Positions 35,525 through 49,216 of a stretch of DNA of 64,000 nucleotides are shown here, piece after piece. A model generated the notes under the pieces. It had not been told where the DNA came from and ran no database searches. It saw only the letters and a program-made list of their open reading frames with translations. Position 1 is the first letter of the stretch; each line of letters opens with the position of its first letter. The position numbers and the translations under genes are program-made. The stretch lies in contig NZ_RCHJ01000004.1 of NCBI RefSeq assembly GCF_004011805.1, forward strand, positions 124,001 through 188,000, given 5' to 3'. The stretch comes from Piscinibacter defluvii (GTDB lineage Bacteria > Pseudomonadota > Gammaproteobacteria > Burkholderiales > Burkholderiaceae_C).

Positions 35525-36052
35525 ATGACACCCATCGCCGCCCGCAACATCGAGATCAAGGCGCGCATCGAGAGCATCGACGCGCTGCTGCCGCGCGCCC
35601 GCGCACTGGCCGGCGGCGCCGAGCCGGTGCTGATCGTGCAGGACGACAGCTTCTTCGCCTGCCCGCACGGCCGGCTGAAGCTGCGCGACTTCGGCGACGG
35701 CAGCGGCGAGCTGATCCAGTACGAGCGCGCCGACGCGAGCGGCCCCAAGACCTCGACCTACGTGCGCTCGCCCACCGCCTCGCCGGCCACGCTGCGCGAG
35801 GCGCTGGCGCGGGCACTCGGCCCGGCCGGCCGGGTGCGCAAGCGGCGCTGGCTGCTGCTGGCCGGCCGCACCCGCATCCACCTCGACCGGGTCGAGGGCC
35901 TGGGCGACTTCCTCGAGCTCGAGGTGGTGCTGGCCGAGGGCGATGACGAGGCGGGCGGCCACGCCGAGGCGCAGGCGCTGCTGCGCTCGCTCGGCATCCC
36001 CGCCGAGGCGCTGCTGAGCGGCGCCTATGTCGACTTGCTCGCGCGCGCCTGA
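35525..36052 (+). CDS. CYTH-domain protein (class IV adenylate cyclase/thiamine triphosphatase-like)
   Basis: 175 residues beginning with RNIEIKAR, the CYTH signature strand, followed by basic and acidic pairs lining a triphosphate tunnel (GRLKLRDFG, KRRWLLLAGRTRIHLDRVEG, FLELEVVL). CYTH proteins hydrolyse or cyclise triphosphate compounds; the actual substrate cannot be assigned. Its last 28 bases overlap the convergent YCII-domain gene. Confidence 0.85.
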   Translation: MTPIAARNIEIKARIESIDALLPRARALAGGAEPVLIVQDDSFFACPHGRLKLRDFGDGSGELIQYERADASGPKTSTYVRSPTASPATLREALARALGPAGRVRKRRWLLLAGRTRIHLDRVEGLGDFLELEVVLAEGDDEAGGHAEAQALLRSLGIPAEALLSGAYVDLLARA

Positions 36053-36468
36053 GCCTCGACCTGCTCGCGCAGCCGGTCTTCCTGCGCACGCAGTTCGGGG
36101 GTGAACTCGGCGCCGAAGTCCTCGGCCTCGAAGACCGGACGGATCTCGATCTCGGAATCGCCCTCCATCGGGTTCGGGCAGCGCCGGACCCATTCGACCG
36201 CCTCGTCCATGGACCTGACGTTCCAGAGCCAGAAGCCGGCCACCAGCTCCTTGGTCTCGGCGAACGGGCCGTCGACCACGCTGCGCTGCGCTCCGCTGAA
36301 GCGCACGCGCTTGCCGCGCACGCTCGGGTGCAAGCCCTCGCCGGCCAGCATCACGCCGGCCTTGACCAGCTCCTCGTTGAACGCGCCCATCGCCGCCAGC
36401 AGCTCCGTGCCGGGCATGCGGCCGGCCTCGGAATCGGCCGTCGCCTTCACCATCACCATCACACGCAT
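36025..36468 (-). CDS. YCII-related (DGPF) domain protein
   Basis: 147 residues. MRVMVMVKATADSEAG and VVDGPFAETKELVAGFW are diagnostic of the DGPF/YCII family, small dimeric alpha-beta barrel proteins often encoded next to ECF sigma factors; none is seen here. The C-terminal tail is charged (RAQEDRLREQVEAQARA). It converges on and overlaps the CYTH gene by 28 bases. Confidence 0.85.
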   Translation of the reverse strand: MRVMVMVKATADSEAGRMPGTELLAAMGAFNEELVKAGVMLAGEGLHPSVRGKRVRFSGAQRSVVDGPFAETKELVAGFWLWNVRSMDEAVEWVRRCPNPMEGDSEIEIRPVFEAEDFGAEFTPELRAQEDRLREQVEAQARASKST

Positions 36469-36627
36469 CGTGTCTGCTCCTTCGAGTCCGGCCCCGGCGC
36501 CGGCATGGCGCCAGGAGGCTACTCTGACACCACGACGAAGCGGCCGGGCCGAACTCGACACGCCGGCGCGGTCCCGGATTGATCCGGCGCCGCGCGCGCG
36601 CCGCCCGGCCAGGACTACGATGCGCCG

Positions 36628-37299
36628 ATGACCCGCCCCGACAACGCCGACGACGGCTTCGCGGCCGAACGCGAGCGCATGGTCGTGCATCAGATCGAGG
36701 CGCGCGGCATCGCCGACGCGCGCGTGCTGGCCGCGCTGCGCGCCGTGCCGCGCGAGGCCTTCGTGCCCACCGTCGAGCGGGCCTTCGCGTACGAGGACCA
36801 CCCGCTGCCCATCGGTGCCGGGCAGACCATCTCGCAGCCCTACATCGTCGCCCTGACCACCGCCGGGCTGGGGCTGCGCGGCGGCGAGCGCGTGCTCGAG
36901 ATCGGCACGGGCTGCGGTTACGCCGCCGCGGTGCTGGGGCAGATCGCGGCCGAGGTGCACAGCGTCGAGCGCATCGAATCGCTGGCCGCGCAGGCGCGCG
37001 AGCACCTGGCCGGGCTCGGCATCGCCAACGTGCACGTGCACTGCGCCGACGGCAGCCTGGGCTGGCCGGCGGCCGCGCCCTACGACGCGATCGCGGTGAC
37101 GGCCGCCGGGCCGGAGATCCCCGCCGCCCTGAAGGCCCAGCTCGCGCCCGGCGGCGTGATCGTCATGCCGGTGGGGGACCGCCACGGCCACCAGGAGTTG
37201 TTGCGCTGGTCGCGCGGGGCGGATGGCCGCGAACGGGCCGAACCGCTGTGCGACGTGCGTTTCGTCCCGCTGCTGGGAGCGCAGGGCTTTACGCCTTGA
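36628..37299 (+). CDS. pcm: Protein-L-isoaspartate O-methyltransferase
   Basis: Repairs isoaspartyl damage using S-adenosylmethionine. The protein has 223 residues, normal for Pcm. The substrate motif IGAGQTISQPYIVA and the SAM-binding motif VLEIGTGCGYAAAVLG are clear, followed by HSVERIESLA (acidic ribose ligand). It is isolated, with its own 159-base upstream gap, and not in the surE-nlpD-rpoS context common in proteobacteria. Confidence 0.92.
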   Translation: MTRPDNADDGFAAERERMVVHQIEARGIADARVLAALRAVPREAFVPTVERAFAYEDHPLPIGAGQTISQPYIVALTTAGLGLRGGERVLEIGTGCGYAAAVLGQIAAEVHSVERIESLAAQAREHLAGLGIANVHVHCADGSLGWPAAAPYDAIAVTAAGPEIPAALKAQLAPGGVIVMPVGDRHGHQELLRWSRGADGRERAEPLCDVRFVPLLGAQGFTP

Positions 37300-37401
37300 C
37301 GTCGCGGGCCCGCGAGGTCGCGGGGCCGGCTTGACGGGCAGCAACTTTCGGGGTGGGCGGCAAGGGCATGCTGCCGCGCGCCGCGATCCCTCACCGTGCC
37401 C

Positions 37402-41952
<4,551 letters not shown>

Positions 41953-42003
41953 ACAGCGCCGGTAGGGAGACCGGCGCGGCGCGCCCCGGCGTACGCTCGC
42001 GGC

Positions 42004-45000
42004 GTGGCCACCGACGCCCCGCGTGTTTTCGTCTCCTACGCCCGCCGCGACGGCGAGGCCTTCGCACGCGGGCTGCGCGAGCGGCTCGCCGGCGAGCGCA
42101 TCGCGCTGTGGCGCGACCGCGAGGGCCTGGAGGGCGGGCGCGACTGGTGGCTGCAGATCACCGAGGCGCTGGACCGCGTCGTGTTCCTGGTGCTGGTGAT
42201 GACGCCGGCCGCGCTGGCCTCCGAGCTGGTGCGGCGCGAGTGGCGCTACGCGCGCCAGCGCGGCGTGGCGGTCTACCCGGTGATGGCCGCGCCGGGGCTG
42301 GACTTCGCGGCCATGCCGCGCTGGATGCGCAGCGCGCATTTCTACGACCTGGACCAGGAATGGCCCAAGTTCCTGGCCGACCTGCAGGGCACGCCGCGGC
42401 CGCGCCGCGTGCCCTTCATGGTCGAGGATCTGCCGGCCGACCACGTGCCGCGCCGCTCGCTGATCGAGCGCCTGGTGCCGCTGCTGGTGGACCGCGCGCG
42501 CGGCGAGCCGGTGGCGCGCATCACCGCGCTGCGCGGCGCCGGCGGCTACGGCAAGACCGCGCTGGCACGCGCCGCCTGCCACCACGAGGAGGTGCAGGCC
42601 GCCTTCGACGACGGCATCCTGTGGGTCACGCTGGGCGAGAACCCGGGCGAGCTGACCGGCCGCGTCGAGGACCTGATCCAGGTGCTGTGCGGCCAGCGCC
42701 CCGGCTACGCGGGGCTGGAGGCCGCTGCGGCGGCACTGGCCGACCTGCTGGCCGAGCGCGAGCTGCTGATCGTGATCGACGACCTGTGGGACGCGGCCCA
42801 TGCCGCGCCCTTCCTGCGCGGCGGGCCGCGCTGCGCGCGCCTGGTCACCACGCGCAACGTCGACACCCTGCCGGCCGGCACGCAGCGCATCGACGTGGCG
42901 CAGATGCAGCGCGACGAGGCCGCGGCGCTGCTGGCCCACGGCCTGCCCCCGGGGCAGGAGGCGGCGCTCGCCGCGCTGGCCGGCCGGCTCGGCGAATGGC
43001 CGCTGCTGATCAAGCTCGTCAACGGTGCGCTGCGCGAGCGGCTGCAGCAGGGCCAGGCGCCGGCCGCGGCGCTCGCCTGGGTCGGCACCGCGCTGGACAA
43101 ACGCGGGCTGACCTTCTTCGACGCGCGCGACGCCGCGCACCGCGACCGCGCCGTGGCGCAGACGCTCGGCCTGAGCCTGGCGCAGCTCGACGCCGACGAA
43201 CGCGCGCGCCTGGACGACCTGGCCATCTTCCCCGAGGACCAGGTGATCCCGCTGGCCACGCTGGCACGCTACTGGCACCGCACCGGCGCGCTCGACGAGT
43301 TCGACGCCGAGGCGCTGGCCGAGCGGCTGCACCGGCTCTCGCTGCTGCTGGACTTCGACCCGGCGCGGCGCCACATCCGGCTGCACGACGTGATCCGGCG
43401 CTTCCTGCTCGAGCGCCTCGGCGACCAGATGCCGATCCGGCACGGCGCGCTGCTCGAGGCGTTGCGCCCGGCGACCGGCGACTGGGCCGACCTGCCGCCC
43501 GACGAACCCTATTTGTGGGACACGCTGGCGCTGCACCTGGTGGCCGCCGGGCGCGCCGACGAGCTGCGCCGCACCGTGCGCGACCTGCACTACCTCGCCG
43601 CCAAGACCCGCGCGCGCCATGCCTTTGCCACCGAGGCCGACCTGCAGGCCGCCGAGCAGGCCGGGCCGGACGACCTCGCGCTGCGCGCCTGGCGCGTCGC
43701 CTTCGTGCAGTGCCAGCACCTGCTGGCGCGCTGCGACAGCCACGCCGCGCTGCACGCCACGCTGTACGGCCACCTGCCGGTGCCGGGCGACGCGCCGGCG
43801 CCGCCGCTGGTGCCGGCGCAGCCGCTGCCCGACCTGCCGCCGGCCGCGCTGATCCGCAGCCTCGCCTTGCCGCGCGGCGCCCTGCTCGCCTGTGCGATCA
43901 GCCCCGACGGCACGCGCGTGGCCGGCGCCGGCGACGACGGCCGTATCCGGCTGTGGGACGCCGCGAGCGGCCGCGAGCTGGCGGTGCTGGTGGGCCACAC
44001 CGGCTGGGTGCGCCGGCTGGTGTTCCTGCCCGACGGGCGGCGCCTCGCCTCGGCCGGGCTGGACCGCCGGCTGCGCCTGTGGGACACGGCGGCCGGCAGC
44101 GAACTGGCCGCGTTCACCGGCCACACCGACGGGCTGAGCGATTGCGCCGCCTCGGCCGACGGCCGGCTGCTCGCCAGCGCCTCGCTGGACGGCTCGCTGC
44201 GGCTGTGGAGCGTGGACGACGGCGCCTGCCTCGCGGTGCTGGCGCGCGCCTGGGACGAGGAGCGCGGCGGCTGGTACGTCAGCCGCGCCGGCGACGGCCA
44301 CTGGGCCGCGGTGAACGGCTGCGCGCTGAGCGCCGACGGACGCTGGCTGGCCTCGGCCTCGTCGGACCAGAGCGTGGTGCTGTGGTCGCTGGCCGAACGC
44401 GGCGTGCGCCAGGTGCTCGAAGGCCATGCCGCGGCGGTCAACGGCTGCGCCTTCTCGCCCGACGGCACCCTGCTCGCCAGCGCCGGCGCCGACGGCACGC
44501 TGCGCCTGTGGCGCACCGACGACGGCCAGGCGCTGCAGGTGCTGCAGGCGCAGCGCGGCACGGCGTGGAGCCGCTGCGCCTTCACGCCCGACGGGCGTGG
44601 CCTGATCGGCGCCGCGGCGGACGGCCGGCTGCTGCGCTGGTCGGTCGACGGCGGTGCGCCGACGCACGGCTACGTCGGCCACACCGGCGCGGTGAACGAC
44701 CTGGCGGTGTCCGCGGACGGCGCCCGGCTCGCCTCGGCGGCCGACGACGGCAGCCTGCGCCTGTGGCGGCTCGACGGCCCGCCGGAGGGGGCCCCGGCCG
44801 CGCCGCGGCGGGCCCCCAGCAGCGCCTTCGCCGCCGCGGCCGGCCTGCTGGTCGTCGCACGCAGCGACGGTGCGCTCGCCTTGTGCGACGGCCGCGGCCA
44901 GGCGCTGCGCGAACTGCCGCCCGGCGCCGCCGGGCTGGCGCTGGCCTGTGCGTTGGCGCCCGACGCCGGCATGCTCGCGGTGGGCGGCGCCGATGGCAGC

Positions 45001-45714
45001 GTCGCGCTCTGGGGCACGCTGCAGACGCGCCTGGTGGCGCGTCTGCCGACACACCGCGGCGCGGTCACCGCCTGCGCCTTCGACGCCACGGTGAGCCTGC
45101 TGGCCAGCGCGTCGGCCGACCGCACGCTGCGCCTGGCCGACCTGCGCGATCGCACGCGCCGGCTCGGCTTCGTGGCCCATCGCGACACGGTGACCGCCTG
45201 CGCCTTCGCCCCCGACGGCCAGCATGTGGTCAGCGGCGGCATCGACGGCACGCTGCGCCGCTGGCGCGTGCCGGCCGAAGGGGATGCGCTGTGGGAAGCC
45301 TGGTTCGCCGGCACCGAGCGCCTGGCCGCCGACGCGGCGGCGCGCCGGCTCGCTCTGCTCGAGTTCGGCGAACACGCCCGCGCCGTCAACGCACTCGCCT
45401 TCGCGCCGGACGGCGGCTTCCTCGCCAGCGCCTCGGACGACGGCAGCCTGCGCCTGTGGCACTGGCCCGACGGTCGCGAGCGCCAGGTGCTGCTCGGCCA
45501 CCATGCACGCGTGACCGGCTGCGCCGTGCACCCGGGCGGCCGGCTGATCGCCTCGGTGGCCGAGGACGGCGCCATCCGCATCTGGCAGGCCGGCGGCGGC
45601 ACGCTCGCCGCGCTGGTGGTCGACGGCGCACTGGCGCATTGCGCCTGGCTCGACGACAGCCACCTCGCGGTGGCCGGCGCCTGCGGGCTGGTGCTGCTGC
45701 GCTGGCAGGGCTGA
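42004..45714 (+). CDS. TIR-NB-ARC-WD40 protein (NLR/Apaf-1-like STAND ATPase)
   Basis: 1236 residues. The TIR domain (about 5-130) has VFVSYARRD and a candidate NADase glutamate E79 in SELVRREWRYA. The NB-ARC domain (about 150-470) has P-loop GAGGYGKT (178-185), Walker B LLIVIDDLWD (254-263), sensor ARLVTTRN (278-285), a GLPL-like GEWPLLIKL and an MHD-like RLHDVIRRFL. From about 620 to the end, roughly a dozen WD40 repeats form one or two propellers. The layout is that of ligand-gated immune switches in which the propeller senses and the TIR acts. It starts at GTG with GGGAGA upstream. An antiphage role is inference. Confidence 0.87.
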   Translation: MATDAPRVFVSYARRDGEAFARGLRERLAGERIALWRDREGLEGGRDWWLQITEALDRVVFLVLVMTPAALASELVRREWRYARQRGVAVYPVMAAPGLDFAAMPRWMRSAHFYDLDQEWPKFLADLQGTPRPRRVPFMVEDLPADHVPRRSLIERLVPLLVDRARGEPVARITALRGAGGYGKTALARAACHHEEVQAAFDDGILWVTLGENPGELTGRVEDLIQVLCGQRPGYAGLEAAAAALADLLAERELLIVIDDLWDAAHAAPFLRGGPRCARLVTTRNVDTLPAGTQRIDVAQMQRDEAAALLAHGLPPGQEAALAALAGRLGEWPLLIKLVNGALRERLQQGQAPAAALAWVGTALDKRGLTFFDARDAAHRDRAVAQTLGLSLAQLDADERARLDDLAIFPEDQVIPLATLARYWHRTGALDEFDAEALAERLHRLSLLLDFDPARRHIRLHDVIRRFLLERLGDQMPIRHGALLEALRPATGDWADLPPDEPYLWDTLALHLVAAGRADELRRTVRDLHYLAAKTRARHAFATEADLQAAEQAGPDDLALRAWRVAFVQCQHLLARCDSHAALHATLYGHLPVPGDAPAPPLVPAQPLPDLPPAALIRSLALPRGALLACAISPDGTRVAGAGDDGRIRLWDAASGRELAVLVGHTGWVRRLVFLPDGRRLASAGLDRRLRLWDTAAGSELAAFTGHTDGLSDCAASADGRLLASASLDGSLRLWSVDDGACLAVLARAWDEERGGWYVSRAGDGHWAAVNGCALSADGRWLASASSDQSVVLWSLAERGVRQVLEGHAAAVNGCAFSPDGTLLASAGADGTLRLWRTDDGQALQVLQAQRGTAWSRCAFTPDGRGLIGAAADGRLLRWSVDGGAPTHGYVGHTGAVNDLAVSADGARLASAADDGSLRLWRLDGPPEGAPAAPRRAPSSAFAAAAGLLVVARSDGALALCDGRGQALRELPPGAAGLALACALAPDAGMLAVGGADGSVALWGTLQTRLVARLPTHRGAVTACAFDATVSLLASASADRTLRLADLRDRTRRLGFVAHRDTVTACAFAPDGQHVVSGGIDGTLRRWRVPAEGDALWEAWFAGTERLAADAAARRLALLEFGEHARAVNALAFAPDGGFLASASDDGSLRLWHWPDGRERQVLLGHHARVTGCAVHPGGRLIASVAEDGAIRIWQAGGGTLAALVVDGALAHCAWLDDSHLAVAGACGLVLLRWQG

Positions 45715-45722
45715 CGAGCCGC

Positions 45723-45744
45723 GCCCCCCGCGAGCCGGGGGGGC
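45723..45744 (+). terminator. GC-rich hairpin after the NLR-like gene
   Basis: GCCCCCCG pairs with CGGGGGGGC around CGAGC, 9 bases after the stop codon. It lacks a T run, so it may stall rather than release polymerase. Confidence 0.4.
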
Positions 45745-45820
45745 GGCCGTGGCGTACCCCCGAAGTCCCGTGGCCCGGATAACGCCGGCGTAACGCCGCG
45801 CCCCGGATCATCCCGGCACG

Positions 45821-45838
45821 CGTCACGGCGCCGTGACG
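45821..45838. promoter_or_regulatory. Perfect 18-base palindrome upstream of the first RTX gene
   Basis: CGTCACGG-CGCCGTGACG reads identically on both strands and ends 25 bases before the ATG of the RTX gene. The position suits an operator or a 5' untranslated hairpin. No known regulator motif is recognised. Confidence 0.4.
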
Positions 45839-45863
45839 GCGCAGGCGCAAACGGGAGCATCAC

Positions 45864-48800
45864 ATGGCCATCATCAACGGCGACGACACCGCGAACAACC
45901 TTTCCGGCACGTCCGGCGACGACACCATCGCCGGCGCGCTCGGCAACGACACGCTCGCCGGCGGCGACGGCCAGGACTTCGTCGACGGCGGCGGCGACAA
46001 CGATTCGCTCGACGGCGGCAGCGGCAACGACACCCTGGACGGCGGCAGCGGCAACGACACCGTGATCGGCGGCGCCGGCAACGACCTGATGTACGGCTGG
46101 ACCGGCAACGACCTGCTGGTGGGCGGCAGCGGCCAGGACAGCCTGTACGGCGAGGCGGGCGACGACGGCTTCGACCTCAACACGGTGACCGACCTGACCG
46201 GCTGCATCATCAGCGGCGGCGCCGGCAGCGACAGCGCCGACCTGATCCAGGGCGTGCTGCAGCTCGGCACGACGCTGCCCTTCGTCGAGGTGGAACTGCT
46301 CGACACCTACCTGACCGACTTCCGCGGCACGGCGGGCAACGACAGCTACGACTTCCGGCCCTTCAACACCTGGTCGCCCGGCTTCGGCCTGCCGGCCGAG
46401 ATCACCCTGTCAGCCGGGGCCGGCGACGACGTGGTGTACGCCAGCAACACCCCCCTCGGCTCGTTCTTCAACACCCTCAACGGCGAGGGCGGCAACGACA
46501 GCCTGACCGGCGGCCCGAGCGGCGACCGGCTGAACGGCGGCGACCAGAACGACACCCTGATCGGCGGCGGCGGCTCCGACACGCTGACCGGCGGCGCTGC
46601 CAACGACCGGCTCGAGGGCGGCGACGGCAACGACACGCTCAACGGCAGCGGCGGCAACGACACCGCGCTGGGCGGCAACGGCAACGACCTGGTCTACGCC
46701 GTGCTCGGCACCGACGTGGCGGCCGGCGGCGACGGCGTCGACACCCTGGACACCACCTCGTACGGCGGCAACTACCTCGTCAACCTCGTCACCGGCGCGA
46801 CCAACTTCGCCGGCGAGAGCTTCACCGAGTTCGAGCACCTCGTCGCCGGCGCCGGCAACGACACGCTGATCGGCACCGCGGCCGGCAACGACATCACCGG
46901 CGGCACCGGCAACGACTCGCTCGACGGCGGCGCGGGGGTCGACACGCTGCGCGGCGGCAGCGGCGACGACCTGTACATCGTCGATGCGGCCGGCGATCTG
47001 GTGCTCGAAGCCGGGAACGACACCGCCGCCGGCGCGGACACGGTGCGCAGCGCGGTCTCGCAGGTGCTGTCCGACATCGCCGGGCAGTCGGGCTACGGCA
47101 TCGAGCGTGTCGAGCTGCAGGGCAGCGCCAACCTGAACGCGACCGGCAACGGACTGAACAACGTGCTGGTCGGCAACGGCGGCGCCAACCTGCTGGACGG
47201 CGGCGAAGGCAGCGACCGGCTCGAGGGCGGCGCCGGCAACGACACGCTGCGCGGCGTGATCGGCAACGACAGCGCCCTCGGCGGCGACGGCGACGACCTG
47301 GTCTACGCCTCCTACGGCACCGACACCGCCGTCGGCGGCGCCGGCATCGACACGCTGGACACCAGCTCGTACGGCGGCAACTACCTCGTCAACCTGGCCA
47401 CCGGCACGACCAACTTCGCCGGCGAGAGCTACACCGAGTTCGAGAACCTGGTCGCCGCGGGCGGCAACGACACGCTGATCGGCACCGCCGCCGCCAACGC
47501 GATCAGCGGCGCGGGCGGGCACGACGGCATCACCGGCGGCGCCGGCGACGACACGCTCGCCGGCGGCCTGGGCAACGACACGCTGGATGGCGGCAGCGGG
47601 GCCGACCGGCTCGAGGGCGCCGACGGCGACGACCTCTACCTGGTCGACGACGTCGGCGACGTGGTGATCGACGCCCTGGCCGGCGCACCGGGCGGCGTGG
47701 ACACCGTGCGCTCGAGTGTCTCCATCACGCTCGGTGCCACGGCCGGACAGGACAGCTTCGGCATCGAGCGCGTCGAGCTGCTCGGCAGCGCCAACCTGGT
47801 GGCCACCGGCAACGTCAACGCCAACACGCTGGTGGGCAACGACGGCGCCAACCTGCTGATCGGCGGCGGCGGCACCGACAGCGTCTACGGCGGCCTGGGC
47901 GACGACACCGTCGTCGCCTCCCTGTCCGGCGTCTACGAAGGCAACGGCGGCACCGACCTGCTCGACCTGTCCGGCGCCGCTGCCGCCGCCGACGGCACGC
48001 TCTTCGACCTCACGGCCGACGCGATGCTGGTGGCCGGCGGCGGGCAGTTCGCCGGCTTCGAGCACCTGATCGCCACCGCCGGGGCGGAGGTGGTGCACGG
48101 CTCGGCGCTGGCCAACCGCGTGGAGGGCCGCGATGGCGACGACACCCTGCTCGGCGCCGGCGGCGCCGACACGCTGGCCGGCGGCAACGGCGAAGACCTG
48201 CTCGACGGCGGCAGCGGCAACGACACGCTGGACGGCGGCGCCGGGCTGGACCTGCTCGTCGGCGGGCGCGGCAGCGACGTCTACTTCGTCGATGCCGCGG
48301 GCGACATGGTGTTCGAGGCCAGCAGCCTGGCCACCGACATCGACACGGTGAACAGCAGCGTCACCTGGACGCTCGGCGCCAACCTGGAGCGCCTGGTGCT
48401 CGGCGGCAACGCCGCGATCAACGGCACCGGCAACACGCTGGCCAACCAGCTGACCGGCAACGCCGCGGCCAACGTGCTGAACGGCGGCACCGGGGCCGAC
48501 ACGCTGATCGGCGGCGCGGGCGGCGACACCTACGTGGTCGACCACAGCGGCGACGTGACCACCGAGACCGGCCCGGCCGGCGAGATCGACACCGTGCGCG
48601 CGAGCGTCACCCGCACGCTCGGCGCCAACCTCGAGAACCTGGTGCTGACCGGCAGCGCCGCGCTGAACGGCACCGGCAATGCGCTGGCCAACACGCTGAC
48701 CGGCAACGGCGGCGCCAACGAGCTGCGCGGCGGCAGCGGCAACGACACGCTCAGCGGTGGCGCGGGCGACGACGTGCTGGACGGCGGGCTCGGCAACGAC

Positions 48801-49133
48801 CTGCTGGCCGGCGGCAGCGGCGCCGACCTGTTCCGCTTCGGCACCGCGCTGAACGCCACGAGCAACGTCGACCAGGTGCAGGGCTTCGTCGCCGCCGACG
48901 ACAGCTTCGTGCTCGCCCGCACGGTGTTCTCGGCGATCGGCGTCGGCACGCTGGCGGCGGGCGCCTTCCGCGCCGGCACCGCCGCCGGCGACACGAACGA
49001 CCGCATCGTCTACGACAGCGCGAGCGGACAACTCTTCTACGACGCCGACGGCTCGGGCGCCGGCGCGCAGGTGCTGTTCGCCACCGTGACGGCGGGCACC
49101 GCGCTGACGGCGTCGGACTTCGTGATCGTGTAG
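45864..49133 (+). CDS. RTX-type calcium-binding secreted protein (1)
   Basis: 1089 residues made almost wholly of glycine-aspartate nonapeptide repeats (GGxGxDxLx; for example GGSGNDTLDGGSGNDTV) interleaved with beta segments such as DTYVVDHSGDVTTE. There is no N-terminal signal peptide, as expected for type I secretion. The C-terminus contains an RTX type I target block (DRIVYDSASGQLFYDADGSG) that carries the export signal. No enzymatic domain is visible, so it may be an adhesin-like or surface-layer protein. No type I secretion genes lie in the window. GGGAG precedes the ATG. Confidence 0.87.
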   Translation: MAIINGDDTANNLSGTSGDDTIAGALGNDTLAGGDGQDFVDGGGDNDSLDGGSGNDTLDGGSGNDTVIGGAGNDLMYGWTGNDLLVGGSGQDSLYGEAGDDGFDLNTVTDLTGCIISGGAGSDSADLIQGVLQLGTTLPFVEVELLDTYLTDFRGTAGNDSYDFRPFNTWSPGFGLPAEITLSAGAGDDVVYASNTPLGSFFNTLNGEGGNDSLTGGPSGDRLNGGDQNDTLIGGGGSDTLTGGAANDRLEGGDGNDTLNGSGGNDTALGGNGNDLVYAVLGTDVAAGGDGVDTLDTTSYGGNYLVNLVTGATNFAGESFTEFEHLVAGAGNDTLIGTAAGNDITGGTGNDSLDGGAGVDTLRGGSGDDLYIVDAAGDLVLEAGNDTAAGADTVRSAVSQVLSDIAGQSGYGIERVELQGSANLNATGNGLNNVLVGNGGANLLDGGEGSDRLEGGAGNDTLRGVIGNDSALGGDGDDLVYASYGTDTAVGGAGIDTLDTSSYGGNYLVNLATGTTNFAGESYTEFENLVAAGGNDTLIGTAAANAISGAGGHDGITGGAGDDTLAGGLGNDTLDGGSGADRLEGADGDDLYLVDDVGDVVIDALAGAPGGVDTVRSSVSITLGATAGQDSFGIERVELLGSANLVATGNVNANTLVGNDGANLLIGGGGTDSVYGGLGDDTVVASLSGVYEGNGGTDLLDLSGAAAAADGTLFDLTADAMLVAGGGQFAGFEHLIATAGAEVVHGSALANRVEGRDGDDTLLGAGGADTLAGGNGEDLLDGGSGNDTLDGGAGLDLLVGGRGSDVYFVDAAGDMVFEASSLATDIDTVNSSVTWTLGANLERLVLGGNAAINGTGNTLANQLTGNAAANVLNGGTGADTLIGGAGGDTYVVDHSGDVTTETGPAGEIDTVRASVTRTLGANLENLVLTGSAALNGTGNALANTLTGNGGANELRGGSGNDTLSGGAGDDVLDGGLGNDLLAGGSGADLFRFGTALNATSNVDQVQGFVAADDSFVLARTVFSAIGVGTLAAGAFRAGTAAGDTNDRIVYDSASGQLFYDADGSGAGAQVLFATVTAGTALTASDFVIV
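46761..47493 (+). repeat. Internal duplication within the first RTX gene (units offset by 609 bases)
   Basis: A segment of about 124 bases starting at 46761 (YGGNYLVNL, FAGES, NDTLIGTAA) recurs at 47370 with few differences. The 609-base offset is 203 codons, so the reading frame is kept; the units also share the flanking nonapeptide blocks. Confidence 0.7.
48870..49133 (+). repeat. Near-identical RTX 3' end, copy 1
   Basis: The final 264 bases match 50546-50809 with about nine differences, all but one in the first third. The last 173 bases (48961-49133) differ from copy 2 at a single position. The block encodes the type I export region. Confidence 0.85.
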
Positions 49134-49216
49134 GGCGTTCGGCTCCCCGGGGCAGAATGGCGGCCCCGGGAAGCACAGACGCCGCGACGGCGCGTTGCCG
49201 GGGAGGGAGGCAGCGC

